DNA of 64,000 nucleotides from Erinaceus europaeus (lineage: Eukaryota > Chordata > Mammalia > Eulipotyphla > Erinaceidae): NCBI RefSeq assembly GCF_950295315.1, contig NC_080181.1:640526-704525 (forward strand). Direction: 5' to 3'. The position numbers were made by a program, and so were the translations under genes. Shown here piece by piece: positions 52,401-64,000 of the stretch; position 1 is the first letter of the stretch; each line of letters opens with the position of its first letter. Under the pieces are notes generated by a model. The model was not told the origin of the DNA. It made no database searches and was given only the letters and a program-made list of their open reading frames with translations.

Positions 52401-54361
52401 GCTCAGCTCTGCGAAGATGTGACCTCGGAAGCCACAAAGATACAGAGAAGGGCCTAATACATCTGCGTGGGGATAGAAGCCTGAAGAGGCTGCGTGAGGG
52501 ACTCCAGCTCTATGAGCTCACCTGTACCTCTGCTCCACCTCTCTCCTGCCAAAAACCTTGCCTGCACCTGATTTGAGAAATGGCTGTTTCACTGTCCAGA
52601 GCCTTTGTCAGCACCCTGTTCCTTAGCATCATGGATTCATCTCCCCCCTCAAAGACTCACTGGTCAGCAAGTCCACTGAGAAATATAGTGTGAGTTCCTC
52701 CATAAGAAAGAAACCAGGACTAGGTAGAAGGGGAGCAGGTATCATCCGCATCTTGCTCAGAGGTCAGAGGAAGGGCCGGCTAACTATGTCAGATCCAGGG
52801 TGGGGGGGCAGTGTGGATGTGGGGGATGTGTGTGAGGAAGCAGAGGCCTTTTCTGTGCCACCTGCTTGGTCACCAGGTGTGTGCTGAGTGTCTGAGTGGC
52901 CGTGCCCCTCAAGAACAGCACCTGAGGCAGCAACTGGAGGAGCAGGGACGCAGGCAGCCCTACTTAAAGGGAAGGGTTTGCAGCTGCCACCACCAATGCC
53001 CAAAGTCATTTAGTCCCAAGTATGAGCAATAATGGAGTATTGATCTCCTGGGCTCTCAAAGATCTGCCACAGGCTCTTGGGCTAACCTTGCACTGAGCTC
53101 GCATACTTATCTGTCTGCTCTCCGCCATCAGCCCCAGGGGTAATCCCTCCTTCTGCAGTGGTTGGGAGTTAGGTGCCTACTTCCACTGGGAAAGGAACAC
53201 TGTTTTCGGTTTCATGCTTCAAATCCCAGTGAAATAATAGCTCAGAGAATGAAGCCTCCTCAGCATGCTTAATGTGAACCTTCAAGTGTTGGATTCATTT
53301 CTGTGTCCATCATCATTATAACTGTTCAGAATAAGGGCCTGGCAAGTTCCAGTTTAATTTGATGTCTCTAAGTCTGTGAGGCTCTAGTACCTGATTGCAT
53401 TTTCTCTGGCACCCACAGTGGCTTCCCTTTGCCTACATCCACTTAGAAGTGCATGCATATGGGAGAGGAAAGGGGGAACTGATTCATCAGGGACAGGGAG
53501 AGCACTGGGTGGCTTTCTGTCAGCACTCCAAAACTGCACAGAGTTAGCTAGAGTCCACCCTCTAACTTGCCAGGCACAGAACCTGACTGAAAGAGTACAA
53601 AGCTCTGAAAAGTGAACTGCTCAGTGTGGTTACATGCATGGCCATCACCACAAAGTTGCAGGTAGGCGTCCCCAGGGATTGAAAGAGACTCTGAATGAAG
53701 ACCTCAGGGCTCCCTATGCACACATCTTTTCCACTCTGAGCCACCCCATTCCAAGACAGCAGCTTCAACCTAGCCCCCCATCATTTTAGTTGCCTCAGCT
53801 CCAAAGGCAGATGATAAGATGTCCCCTGACATTAGCATAAAGACCAGAGGAGACTGCTCAGAGCCTAGGAAACTGTCTACAGCCCAGGACTTGAGTGCCC
53901 CAGGTCTTGGTGCAACCTCTGGAGCCACATGGACATGTCCCAGAGTGGTACATGCCCCTGCCCCTGTGATATAAAGCTCTTGTATGCAATGAATAAAAAC
54001 AAACCTTCAAAAATCCTTTTAAAATACCAGAGGAAAAACAACATGCACAAAGTAAACAACTTAATGCTAGAGAAAGCAGTCAGCAGATTTAATTACCATG
54101 GTTACTGTTCTTCTCACCATGATCATTGATCAGTTATTGCAAAGTTCTTTCCATGCCATTCCCTTTATGTATAATGTCTTGGCAGCTGATTCAGCATCTA
54201 CACTAATCAATTCCTGGATCATTGGAGGGACCATAGCACTCACACACACCTTCCAGTCTGTAGCTATTCCCATGCCCCAGTGCCCCCACCAGTGCCCATT
54301 TATATCCATAATACTATCTGTACACTATATAAAGCTCCCTGTCCCTGAACCACTGGGTACT
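52401..54361. other. no recognised feature
   Basis: Nearly 2 kb without a recognised repeat. Frames of 60-89 codons have no domain signature. Confidence 0.45.
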
Positions 54362-54478
54362 TCCTAGGGCCAGGGAGACATCTCAACTTGTCAGAGCATA
54401 GAACGTACAAACTGAGGCCCCAGATTTTATCCCCAGCACTATCATATGCCAAACCTGAGAAGTACTCTCATTTGTCAT
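54362..54478 (+). mobile_element. old tRNA-like SINE remnant
   Basis: GGGCCAGGGAGACATCTCAAC, TGAGGCCCCAGATTTTATCCCC and AGAAGTACTCTCATTTG follow the head, box B and body order of the older SINEs. Confidence 0.5.
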
Positions 54479-54482
54479 AAGA

Positions 54483-54885
54483 ATCAGCCTTTTTTAACTG
54501 CCTTTCAGCCACCAAGTTGCATATGCTACCACGACACCATCCTGACTTCCCTGGTCAGACGACCTCACCAATGTGTCCTGGAACCCCACCTCTCCAGAGC
54601 ACTGCCCCACTAGGGAAAGATAGAAGTGGGCTGGGGGCATGGATCCACCTGTCAATGCCAATGTCCATCAGAGAAGCAATTACAGGAGCTAGAACACCCA
54701 CCTTCTGCTCCCCATAAGAAATTTTGGTCCATACTCCCAGAGGAATAAAGAATAGGGAAACATTTAATGGAAGGGATGGGACAAGGAACCCTGGTGGTGG
54801 GACTTTATGGAACTGTACCCTGTTATCTTACAATCTTGTTAATCATTATTAACTCACTAATACATGTTTAAATCAATCTTTTAAA
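54483..54885 (+). mobile_element. repeat X, copy E (5'-truncated)
   Basis: It starts near CAGCCTTTTTTAACTGCC and contains CAGCCACCAAGTTGCATATGC, CAGAGAAGCAATTACAGGAGC, CACCTTCTGCTCCCC, GGAATAAAGAATAGGGAAAC and CTTACAATCTTGTTAATCATTATTAACTCAC. Confidence 0.8.
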
Positions 54886-55794
54886 ATAAGATCCTTCAGA
54901 GGCAAAGGGACAGCACACACAGTGGGACACATGTCTTGAACTCCGCGTGGCTCAGGATCCAGCCTTGGCAGCACAGTGGAGAATCTTGCAGCACTGGAGG
55001 GAGCTGTGGGGCTATGGTGCTTGCCCTCCATCTCTGACTATCTCAGTGAAAAAGTCCTCCTGTAAGGTCCCAGTTCTGCAAAGTATAAAAACAAGAGTCG
55101 CCTTCTGGCTCCGATTGGCTGTTCTCCACCTTGCTCAGGCTCACACGTCAGCACCCACTGTTCTGCCACCCTCTCTGGGTCCCATCAAGGATCTGCGATC
55201 CCAGGGCCTGTCCACTGCTCTCCAAGTCCCCTGACCACCAGTCTCCTGTCCACTCCAGTCGCCACTGGCTCCTCACATGCTCTCCGCTGCCTGCCATCAA
55301 ATAAGACCCACCTATAGGTAGAAGTAGAAGTCTGGGCTCAACTTCCCATGTTTTACATTTTCCGCAGGCTCTGCAGGCCTGTGAGAATTCAGGCAGTTCC
55401 TGGGTGCACCGAGAACCCAGCAACATCCAGCTGGCAGCCCTCACCTTCTCTGTTCTCCAGACGCCGGTTTCTGTGAGGGCCAGGCCATTCATGCCATTCA
55501 CCACTTTAGTCCCAGTGCCACCTAAATGCCCGGAACCTGGGTCATGTCCCAATAACTGTTTCTCAGTTCATGCTCAGCTAAATGACTTGTCCAAGGCCCT
55601 TAGTGACCAAGAGAGAAACACTAACCAAGCACCCAGAATGTTCTATCAGCATCCAGACTAGCCTCACCTCTAGCACATGAGGGGTGAGCTGAGCTGGTGT
55701 GGACCAGGGAGAGGGAAAGTCTCTGTGATCTCCCATCACATGTGCCTGCACAGCCACCTCAGTCAGCAGCCAAGACTGACTAGAAGTTCTAAAA
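54886..55794. other. no recognised feature
   Basis: Mixed sequence. A 134-codon minus-strand frame (55148-55552) has no recognisable domain. Confidence 0.4.
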
Positions 55795-55820
55795 CACTAC
55801 CAAGGGAAGAGGAGAAGAGA

Positions 55821-55852
<32 letters not shown>

Positions 55853-56030
55853 AATGAAGAGGAAGAGGAGAAGGAAAAGGAGGAGGAGGAGGAGGAGGAG
55901 GAGGAGAAACAAGAGCAGGAGGGAGCTGAGGAGGAGGAGAAGGAGAAACAAGAGGAGGAGGAGGACAAAGAGGAGGAGAAGAAAGAGAAGGACTAGGAGG
56001 AGGAGGGTGAAGAGGAGGAGGGACCGCAGT
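55795..56030. repeat. (GGA)n-rich purine tract
   Basis: Imperfect GGA, GAA and AGA units on the plus strand give an almost pure purine strand of over 200 bases. It stays open in several frames, for example as a long Arg/Lys-rich frame, for compositional reasons only. Such mirror-like purine tracts can form triplex structure. Confidence 0.92.
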
Positions 56031-56135
56031 AGCTTAGGGAAGGGATATTTAAAGGGGAGGAAGACTGCTAGGACTATAGAATTTGTATCTCACATGTCAT
56101 TAGAAACTTGTCATTAGAAGAAAGTGCAAAATGAG

Positions 56136-56302
56136 TGGTCTGGGAGGTGGTTCAGTGGATGGGGCATTGGACTATCAAGCATGAGGTCCCGAGTCCAATC
56201 CCCAGTAGCACATGTACCAGAGTGATGTCTGGCTCTTTTTCTCCTATCTTTTCCTCCTATCTTTTTCATGAATAAGTAAATAAAATCTTTAAAAAAAAAA
56301 AA
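56136..56302 (+). mobile_element. SINE family F3
   Basis: Head GGTCTGGGAGGTGGTTCAGTGG, GAGTCCAATCCCC box B, CAGAGTGATGTCTGGCTC, a partly duplicated TCTTTTCCTCCTATC segment and the end TTTCATGAATAAGTAAATAAAATC with an A-tail. Confidence 0.78.
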
Positions 56303-56334
56303 AAGAAAAAGAAAATGTATAGTGAGTATACCAA

Positions 56335-56615
56335 AAAGAGGCTGTGAGAAGCCAGGTGATGGTGTACCTCATAGAGGGCACACATACCATGCACAAGGAC
56401 CCAGGTTCATGTCCCCAGGCCCCACCTGCAGAGAAGGAAGTTCGATGAGCACTGAGCAGGACTGCAGGTGTCTTTCTGTCTCCCTCTCTATCACCTTCTT
56501 CTCTCTCAATTTCTCCTGATATCTATGAAAAAAAAGGAAAAATGGAGAGATAAAATTGTTGTGCAGGAAACTAGTCCCAGCAAGAACTCTGGTTGCAATA
56601 AGAAATAAATGAAAA
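56335..56615 (+). mobile_element. F2 SINE with diverged 3' module
   Basis: An F2 head, core and CT-rich body (56335-56525) are followed after an A-rich link by GTGCAGGAAACTAGTCCCAGCAAGAACTCTGG and a TGCAATAAGAAATAAATG tail. The CCAGCAAGAACTCTGG part resembles the end of the module at 38986-39048. Confidence 0.7.
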
Positions 56616-57045
56616 ATAAAATACGTTAAGAAAGGGAAATCAAAGTTGCAGCCCGCTTTTCTCTCATTTGCCTTCATTGTAATGGGCCTTACAATTATTT
56701 CCAACACAGCAAACGAAACAGGCTCCTGGCAGTTCTAATGCCTAAGAGGTACCATGGCTTCATGCCTCGCAAGCACATACTGTGAGCAATCAAGGGAAAA
56801 GGAAATTAAAAACTAAATCTGTTTATTCTGCTCATTTATTGTATCAGTTATTACAGTCTCATACTGAATAAAAATCATCAGGGTTTGATAGGCTCACCCA
56901 GGGGTGGCCAGACATCTCTCAGACTCTGCAGAGAGCAGGAGAGTGAAATCACAACACTTCGGGGAGGCACCTGCAAAGCTGCCATCAAATTCAGAAACTC
57001 TAACATTCCAGTTAGTGCAAAACTTTTGCGTCAGAAGTTACTGTG
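56616..57045. other. no recognised feature
   Basis: Mixed sequence without a recognised repeat. Confidence 0.4.
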
Positions 57046-57258
57046 AGGGGCTGGGTGGTGGTGCACCTGGTTGAGCACACACACTATAGTGCAAAAGGAC
57101 CCAGGTTCAAGCTCCTGGTCCCCACCTAGGAAGAAAGCTTCACAAGTGGTGAATTGGGGCTGCAGGCATCTCTCAGTCTCTCTCCGTATCTCCCTTCCCC
57201 TCTCAGTTTCTGTCTCTATCCAATAATTAATTAATTAAATTTATATTTAAAAAAAGAA
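57046..57258 (+). mobile_element. F2 SINE
   Basis: Head GGGGCTGGGTGGTGGTGCACC, box B GGTTCAAGCTCC, core with a short deletion (CCCCACCTAGGAAG), CT-rich body and TATCCAATAATTAATTAATT end. Confidence 0.85.
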
Positions 57259-57261
57259 GTA

Positions 57262-57385
57262 GATTTTTAGTTCCACTGTAGAGGGAAGGAGTAGGGACAC
57301 ACACCTTTGGCGGTGGGACTGGTGTTAGTATATACTCCTATTAACTTATAATCTTATAAATCAATATTTAATCAATATGAGGGGG
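57262..57385 (+). mobile_element. repeat X, short 3' fragment
   Basis: GGCGGTGGGACTGGTG, ACTCCTATTAACTTATAATCTTATAAATC and TTAATCAATATGAGG match the last ~100 bases of repeat X in decayed form. Confidence 0.55.
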
Positions 57386-57506
57386 AAAATAGGTTGAATG
57401 TCTTGAGCTTTTTAAGCCACATACTTCAATTCTGAGTATATATTTCTTCAATTTAAGAAATTAAGATTTCAAATTAGTAAACTGATTGAATTTTAACACG
57501 GGGATT

Positions 57507-59702
57507 AAATTGTTAATGCATTTCTAAATAATAACATTTATTTATTTATTCCCTTTTGTTGCCCTTGTTGCTTTTATTGCTGTAGTTACTATTGTTGTCA
57601 TCGTTGTTGGATAGGATAGAGAGAAAATGGAGAGAGGAGGGGAAGAGAGAGGGGGAGTGAAAGATAGACACCTGCAGACCAGCTTCACCACTTGTGAAGC
57701 AACTCCCCTGCAGGTGGGGAGCTGGGGGCTCAAACCAGGATCATTCCACAGGTCCCTGTCCTTTGTACCACCTGCACTTAACCCGCTGTGCTACCACCTG
57801 ACTCCCTAATAATAACCTTTTTAAAAATATGAAATCACTATAATCTTAGACCAGGGAGACCAGAAGCAACTGGTCTTTTCAGTATATAAAATATAGTTAT
57901 TTGTAAATAGCAGCAAATGACATAAGTCATGGTAAGGTCTTCTATGGTACAGTAAATCCTAATTTTCAACGTAAACTAAGTTCCCAAATAAGTTGGTTAT
58001 ACTAATAATTATCTATTTCCTTCTTAAACTCTAATACAGCAAGGAACCTTCCTCATTATCTATAAAACCCATATTTCTCCCAATCCCGGAACCTCTGGGG
58101 CTTTGCTCATTTTCCTTCATGCTTCTCTTGATTTCATACTACAGCCTCTGCTGAGCTCAACCAAATCAATGCAACCAGTGCCACTTTGACATGCTTCCTT
58201 TCAGACTGTGTCCAGAGATGCCAGACCTGGGGTGTCAGCCCTCCAGCTCCAGTACTCTGGTGAGGCCTTTCCTAGCTCATAGGGCTCCTTAGTTCCATTT
58301 TGGGTGGCATACCTCCTAACCAAGATACAGAACCTAGATATAGACCAAGGCCCATGAGATAGGGTACATGTGCACATGTATTTATAAATTAGGGAAAAAT
58401 CAAAAAGTAAGTGTCCAATAGTCTACAGTGACTCAATAATAATAGTCTACAGTGACTCAAGTAGAAAGACCTAAAAAAGAAAAGATATAGTACTTAATCA
58501 AATATTTTCTACTTAGACCTAGATACCTTCCTCACCTACTTTCTATTCCATTTCCCTCAATCACTCTACCTATCTAACCTGTCAGATAAAGTAAGGACTA
58601 CAAAAACTGGATAAGGGCAAGAAACCAGCACACTTTAATGATGGTCCTTTTGGTCACTACCAGACCATCCCATCATCCGGGGCCCTTGTCAGGGAATCCT
58701 GGGATTCCGACATAGATATAATGGGCCTGGATGTCTAACAGATCCCTCTGTCCACCACCACAGGTCATCTCCTCAGGAACATCATCACAAGCCCTCCTGT
58801 GGGCCTCTCCAGGACCTTGCCCTCAATGTTGAACAACAATGATAGGGACTGCCCCACTCTCTGAAGGGAGGCTGGGTCAACACACTTGGCCACTCAAGGA
58901 AGATGGGTCCTGAAATGAGTAAAGCCTAGAATGTTCCTAACTATGACCATGAACCGTGAGCTCAGGCTGACAGGGATGCAGAAGTTACACAGGCTTCTGT
59001 GCTAAATATAAATAGACATGCGCCCTAGATCAGATTGGTGGGGTTTACAGTTAATGGTATTTATATATTCGCTGCTCTCTGTCCTGATCCAATTGGTCAT
59101 ATCCCCAACTCTGACATCATACTTCCCAGGTAATTCTTTTAGCCTATCTGCATGTTAGCTGTTGGGGCCAGGCAAAAATTAGTTAAGTCACGGGCCCATC
59201 AGAATATAACCAAATTAGACTTCCCAGCTACTTCCAACATGAAGTTCCCAAATCTCATCTGCTATATTCTCACCTTTATGTTCCTAATTATTAAACAGTT
59301 TGTTCTGCTTTATATCGTAATATTTTTAAGCCACTAAATTGCATATGCTACCATGATGCTAACCTGACTCCCTGGACAGACAACCTCACCAACGTGTCCT
59401 GGAATCCCACCTCCCCAGAGCCTTCTAGGGAAAGACAAAAACAGGCTGGGGTGTGGATCCACCTGCCAACACCCATATCCAGTGGAGAAGCAACTACAGA
59501 AGCCAGACCTTCCACCTTCTGCTCTCTATAAGGATCTTTATCTAAACTCCCATAGCAGTAAAGAATAGGGAACTTCCCGATGGAGGAGATGAGTTACAGA
59601 ACTCTGATGGTGGGAATTATATGGAATTGTAGCCCTCAGTCTTTTCCCACCGTCTTGTAATTCATTATTAAATCACTAACAAAATAATTTTTTTTTAAAA
59701 AA
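57507..59702 (+). mobile_element. repeat X, copy F (apparently full length, with SINE)
   Basis: Starts AAATTGTTAATGCATTTCTAA, the same point as copy C, and ends with TTCATTATTAAATCACTAACAAAATAA and an A-rich tail. Apart from its SINE it aligns with copy C to the end. It shares with copies A and E the CACTCTCTGAAGGGAG and CACTCAAGGAAGATGGGTCCT-like landmarks. No long open frame is present on either strand. Confidence 0.8.
57527..57816 (-). mobile_element. F1 SINE inside repeat X copy F
   Basis: AATAATAAC occurs at 57527-57535 and 57808-57816, with the element between. Copy C lacks it (CATTTCTAATAATGAC), so that copy is an empty site. Tail, GA-rich body, core CTCCCCTGCAGGTGGGGAGC and head ending CACCTGACTCCC are present. 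Confidence 0.88.
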
Positions 59703-60059
59703 AGAGAAGTTGCTATGAACTATCAATACTTTAAAAACTGAAGTTTCTCTGTGACAGACTCAAAACATTTGATAGCAAAGAAAACAGATGAATAAGCTTC
59801 CCATGGACCCTCTGTCCCCCACATCATGGCCTCCTCCAGCAGAGGGGCCATTAGTGATTACCACTGACCCTGGCCTGGCCCACCACCCCACCCAAGAACC
59901 TTGGCTTCTGGTGGCCTCCAGTGTATGCGACTTTTCATTCCAGGGGTCTGCACAAAGCGCTAACACCCTGGATCATCAATAGACTGTCAGGGGGAGTGTC
60001 TCCACTACACTAAGGTGCTCTGAGCCCCCATTCACCTCCCACCACCTCAAGCCCCATTA
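59703..60059. other. no recognised feature
   Basis: Mixed sequence, no repeat recognised. Confidence 0.4.
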
Positions 60060-61130
60060 GCTTACAATCCCCTTACTATCCCCATGGTTTTATCTCTCCC
60101 AGAAGGCCACAGAGTTGGCATCACAGCATTTGCTTTCTCAGCTTCACTTCTTGCACTTAGTAAGATGCACTTAAGAGTCCTCCTGGATATTCATGGCTGA
60201 GAGCTCATTGCTTTTAGCACTTTTGTGGATGTCTCGGTTGAGCTATTCATTCATCGCTAAAAGTCATCTCAGTTGCTTCCAAGTTTGGGCAGTTATAAAT
60301 AAAGCTGCTCCAAATATCATGATACCATATCTGTGTAGATATATTTCCCTTCTTGTGGGTTGGTGTCACAGAGTGACTGCTGGTCATCTGGTAAGAGTGT
60401 GCTGAGGTTTTCAGAAACGCAGGGCACCCTCTGTGGTGGCCACACCCTGTCCATGCCCCCCCCAGCAGTGATGAGAGTCCCTCAAATCCTCTCAGCACTG
60501 GCTGGTGCTAGTGTCCAGATCTGCCTTTCCTCAGTGACAGTCCATGTGGGGCACCTTTCAGTGGCTTGTTGGCCATTTGTAGAACTGTGGTAGGGAGGTG
60601 TGCAATTGGTTATTTCCTGACTGTTGGATTTTAGAGTCCTTTGCATATTCTGGGCAGTATTCTTTTATCAGGTATGTCTTTGGAAAGTATTTTCTCCCAC
60701 TTTAAGGGCTGTGTTACTTTTCTCTTGATATGGCTTTTACAGAGTGTTTTTTTTTTGCCTCCAGGGTTATCGCTGGGGCTCAGTGCCTGCACTATGAATC
60801 CACTGCTACTGGAGGACATTTTTGTTGCCATTGTTGTTACACTTCTTGTAGTTGTTGTTGTTGTTGCTAGACAGGACAGAGAAAAGTCAAGAAGGAGGGG
60901 AAGACAGAAAGGAGGGGAGAAAGACAGACAACTGCAGACCTGCTTCACCGCTTGTGAAGCGACCCCCCTGCAGGTGGGGAGCTGGGGGCTCGAACTGGGA
61001 TACTTACGCCGGCCCTTGCACTTTGCGCCACCTGCGCTTAACCCACTGCGCTACCGCCCAGCCCCATTATTTTAATGAGGTTCAGTTTGCTATGTTTCCT
61101 GGCAGGTCCTGCCTATGGTGCCTTAAAATG
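60060..61130 (-). mobile_element. old L1 remnant (minus strand), split by a SINE
   Basis: Reverse-complement L1 3' sequence is recognisable from CTTGCACTTAGTAAGATGC through AATAAAGCTGCTCCAAATATCATG, TTGGATTTTAGAGTCCTTTGCATATTCTGG and GGTATGTCTTTGGAAAGTATTTTCTCCC, and resumes after the SINE at TTTTAATGAGGTTCAGTTTGC. Divergence is high. Confidence 0.7.
60747..61065 (-). mobile_element. long F1 SINE with 3' module
   Basis: On the minus strand: a complete head ending at GGGGCTGGGCGGTAGCGCAG, core, body, the tail GGCAACAAAAATG, then the module from TCCTCCAGTAGCAGTGG to AACCCTGGAGGC and an A-run. It interrupts the old L1. Confidence 0.85.
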
Positions 61131-62922
61131 CACCTCCAGCCCCCAGGCCACGGGGGGAGGCTGATGTGTCAATCACTCATGGGTTTGCTGCAGCCACCTG
61201 CTTTAGTCAGCAAGTAACATGCTAAGCTGTGAATGCTGGACAGCACAACTGTCAGAGCCCCTGGACCCCTGCAACTCAACAATTTCCTTCAGTCATAATT
61301 TTGAAACTACTAGAAGAGAAGCCTTTTTAAAAGCAGGCCACAAGAACTCACAAGAGGCAGCCTACTAGATCCTGGCCCTCTTGTAGATGACTCTGTCTTT
61401 GGTTATTCAGAGAGAATAGACTGAACAAACCTAATTTCTAAGTATTACAAATTTACAAAGGGAGCTAGAGTTTTTGCAACACTTTCTTACTTCTGCTTCT
61501 CATGCTGTTGCAATAATACCTTTTGGCTAAAAAATACTCTGTCTACAGAGTGTAATTTTCATTCAGGGTAGCCTATTCCATTATTAAATAGCCTCCACTA
61601 CTGCTCAAAATGCAAGTAGATTTAATGATATAGGCAATTGCTCTACTTGAGGTCCAGAACTAAGAGCTGAGCTCAAGGTCAACATAGGCTAGTTTCTGAT
61701 TTATAAAGATTCACTCTGGAAAAGATGCTAAAAGGCTGCTGGCCCTGTGCCCTGAGTTCTCAGCACCATCAACAGACCTCATGCAGAGCAGTCCTGGGGC
61801 CAGAGAAACCATGAGGAGGCTGTGAAGGCTGACCATACAACAGTGACTGGACCCTGAGGCCTGGTTCCAGGCCTGCCTGTCCTCCTGCCCCAAAGGTCTC
61901 CCCACAGCTCTTCACCTGCCTAAAATGAGGGCTTGTAGGAAGCCGTCTCTCACACAGGTTGATGCTATGTAAGTGTAGTGAGTCCAAGAGCCGGGTCCTA
62001 CTCTTGCTGTACTCTTACAAGCTGTGTGACATAAACAGGACATTGTCTATCTGCTATGCTGCTCACCATAAACCCTTGACAGCGGGGCTGATACTACTGG
62101 GGCTTTGAGGAGTGAGCCTCAGGCCGAGGAGGCAGGGGACTTGTGTCTCTGCTGAGTCTCTGCAACCCTCTCCCCAACAACAACAGCTCAGACGGAGATT
62201 CAGAATGGAGGAAGAGGAGCTGGAGGGTGGAGAGGGCAGTCCTCCTGATGGAGAAAGTGTAAGTGGCCAGCAGTCCAGGAGATAGAGAGGATGGGGTACA
62301 GTGCTCTTACCACTGAGAGCTGGCCCCGCCCTCTTCCCTCTTCCTTCTTCTCAGCTTCCTTTCTGCTCCCAGAGCCGGCAGCCCTGGGATGCCAGCCCTG
62401 ACCTCATTGTCAAGGCCTCTTCAGGAGCCTAGTCTGCTCAGTGAACAAGTTTCCCCACCACCTCTACTCCAAACCAAGGCTGTGTCATCTGGAGCTTTCT
62501 GCACAAGGGCCTGGAGACAGTGCTGTGGCCTTTTTGACCATGAGGAAGCCTGAAAACAGACTCCAGCTGGGCCATGGGGCTTGAGGGAAGGCCTGAACTC
62601 AGCAGGAGTGAAACAAAAGAGCCATCTATCCGGGTGCACTTGCTTTCATGCTGGACTGTGCTCAGGACAGGAACTCTGGAGCCAGCAGTCAAAGGGAAGG
62701 TGGAAAGAGAGATAGCTCCCAGGGAGACAGAGGAAAGACACTGGGCAGAAGGACTTCCTAGACTTCTGAGCAAATATTACCAATTCTGACATATTGGCAG
62801 GACTTGTTATTTCCAGAAGGAAAGCCATTTCCAAAAAGGCTAGGTCCAGACAAGACAGGAGTTAATTTTCTAAACAATATACTTGCTGTATAAATATTCA
62901 CACTTAAAAGCCTCCAATCTCA
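61131..62922. other. no recognised feature
   Basis: About 1.8 kb without a recognised repeat. Overlapping frames of 62-111 codons have no domain signature. Confidence 0.45.
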
Positions 62923-63266
62923 GGGCTAGCAAGATAGCTCACATGAACAGTACACTTGCTTTGTTATATACAACATCCAGACCCCCTCTGAACTTAAAGA
63001 AGCTTCAGTGTTGAGTTTCTCTGTCTCTCTTTTTTTTCTTCTTCTCCTTTTTTCTTTCTCTGTCCTCCTTAGATACAGAGAGGCAGAAAGCCAGAGAGAG
63101 GGAGAGGGAGAGGGAGAGGGAGAGGGAGAGGGAGAGGGAGAGGGAGAGGGAGAGGGAGAGGGTGGGAGAGAGAGAAGCTTCCTTCAATGCAGTGGAGGCC
63201 AGGCTTGAGCCTGGACATGCACATAGCAAAGCAGCACACTACCCAAGTGAGCTATTTCACCAGCCC
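62923..63266. mobile_element. inverted pair of F5 SINEs
   Basis: A plus-strand F5 head (GGGCTAGCAAGATAGCTCAC..GAAGCTTCAGTG) at 62923-63040 faces a minus-strand F5 copy at about 63070-63266 (GAGAAGCTTCCTTCAATGCAG..GTGAGCTATTTCACCAGCCC). The plus copy's end appears to resume at 63267-63340 (TCTATATG, CAGCCTGGGTTAAGC), so the minus copy probably inserted into it. Confidence 0.6.
63092..63168. repeat. (GGGAGA)n microsatellite
   Basis: About twelve hexamers within the GA-rich body of the minus-strand F5 SINE. Confidence 0.95.
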
Positions 63267-63512
63267 TTGTGTCTCTATCTTTCTATATGAAAACATCAGC
63301 CTGGGTTAAGCTGTTAAGTCCCAGTAAGGATGAGAGCAACACCCTCAGTCCCTCAGAGTGAGTATGTGCTTTGTGCCCAAGAGTGACAGCCACTTACAAT
63401 TCTGCCCAGGCTCCAGAAAAAATGTGCTCAGAAGTGATGAGGCACTAGGACTGCACTGTACACACAAGGGAGTTTCAGATGGGGAGCTGAGAGACAGCTG
63501 TGCCCCAGGGGC

Positions 63513-63945
63513 TGGGTGGTGGTGCATCTGGTTGAACACGCATATTACAGAGCATAAGGAGCTGAGTTCAACACCCCAGTCCCCACCTGCAGGGGAAAGC
63601 TTTGCAAATGATAAAGCAATGTTGTGTGTCTCTCTCTCCCTCTCTCTTTTTAAAAATTATCTTTATTTATTGAATGCAGACAGCCAGAAATCCAGAGGGA
63701 AAGAAGAGATAAAGAAGGAGAGAAGGAGAGAGACACCTGCAGCCCTGCTTCACCACTTAAAAAGCTTTCCCCCTGCAGGTGGGGACCAGGGGCTCCAACC
63801 TAGGTCCTCAAACACTGTAACATGTGGGTTCAATCAGGTGCACCACCACTCAGCCCCTCTCTTTCCCTCTCTATCTTCCCTTTCACTCTTGATTTCTCTC
63901 TGTCTCTCTCAAATAAATAGATTAAATGTTTTAAGAAAAGAGATG
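63513..63945 (+). mobile_element. F2 SINE split by an inserted SINE
   Basis: Head GGGGCTGGGTGGTGGTGCATC, box B-like GAGTTCAACACC and core run to about 63652. The CT-rich body resumes at about 63859 and ends CTCAAATAAATAG. The insert is a minus-strand F2 copy. Confidence 0.82.
63653..63858 (-). mobile_element. F2 SINE nested inside an F2 SINE
   Basis: A minus-strand copy with TTTATTTATTGAATGCAGACAG, GA-rich body, CCCCCTGCAGGTGGGGACC core and head ending CACCACCACTCAGCCCC. This is the same arrangement as at 8226-8660. Confidence 0.85.
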
Positions 63946-64000
63946 TACCCCCTCCCAGGCCACAGAGCCAGCTAGATGAGACTCCACTTAGACAGCTTTC

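Noticed and set aside
55677..56117. 146-codon Arg/Lys-rich open frame
   Set aside because: Product of the GGA-rich purine tract. Low complexity with no flanking coding signal.
63358..63975. 205-codon plus-strand open frame
   Set aside because: Most of it lies in nested F2 SINEs, and similar peptides arise from other SINE copies in the window.

Overview
The window is nuclear DNA of a placental mammal, most likely a hedgehog (Erinaceus or a close relative). The inference rests on repeats. At least 29 copies of two tRNA-derived SINE families are scattered over both strands, and their heads, CT-rich bodies and A-rich tails match what I know as the Erinaceus ERI-type SINEs. I see no supportable protein-coding gene, no exon chain, no structural RNA gene and no CRISPR array. 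The longest open frames are low-complexity, lie inside repeats, or match nothing I recognise. The segment reads as intergenic or deep-intronic sequence.

Layout. 1-9 kb: SINEs of five families, a (CTTC)n tract and a TA/TG microsatellite. 9.8-16.6 kb: a truncated copy of an unnamed LINE-like repeat ('repeat X'), a ~200-bp inverted duplication around a 1.2-kb spacer, and a 5'-truncated non-LTR retrotransposon of a non-L1 type with a perfect 11-bp target-site duplication. 16.7-24 kb: more SINEs, a five-unit tandem array built from a SINE head, an L1 remnant, and a second near-identical copy of the non-L1 element. 26 kb: a solo LTR whose U3 carries a stretch matching the 5' half of tRNA-Gly. 28-33 kb: SINEs, a decayed minisatellite and a local tandem duplication. 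33-37.3 kb: an old L1 followed by a younger L1 ORF2 fragment, the latter broken by a SINE (18-bp duplication) and a solo LTR (6-bp duplication). 37.7-43.5 kb: a CTCA compound repeat, an apparently full-length repeat X, a 1.2-kb 26-bp minisatellite with higher-order structure, and an inverted repeat X copy. 44-52 kb: SINEs, a 24-bp minisatellite and the 3' edge of a minus-strand endogenous retrovirus with a perfect hairpin. 54-64 kb: more repeat X copies, a GGA tract, an old L1 and nested SINE pairs.

No gene system links these parts. Their shared story is retroposition. L1 machinery would have mobilised the SINEs, and target duplications, empty sites and nesting let several insertions be ordered. 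The most notable item is the non-L1 LINE at 15.1-15.9 kb and 23.4-23.5 kb. It has a zinc-knuckle C-terminus, almost no 3' UTR and a GAA tail. Its two copies differ by substitution only at CpG sites. That suggests recent activity of a LINE type unusual in placental mammals, possibly acquired horizontally. Coordinates of repeat edges are by eye and may be off by several bases unless a target-site duplication is quoted.
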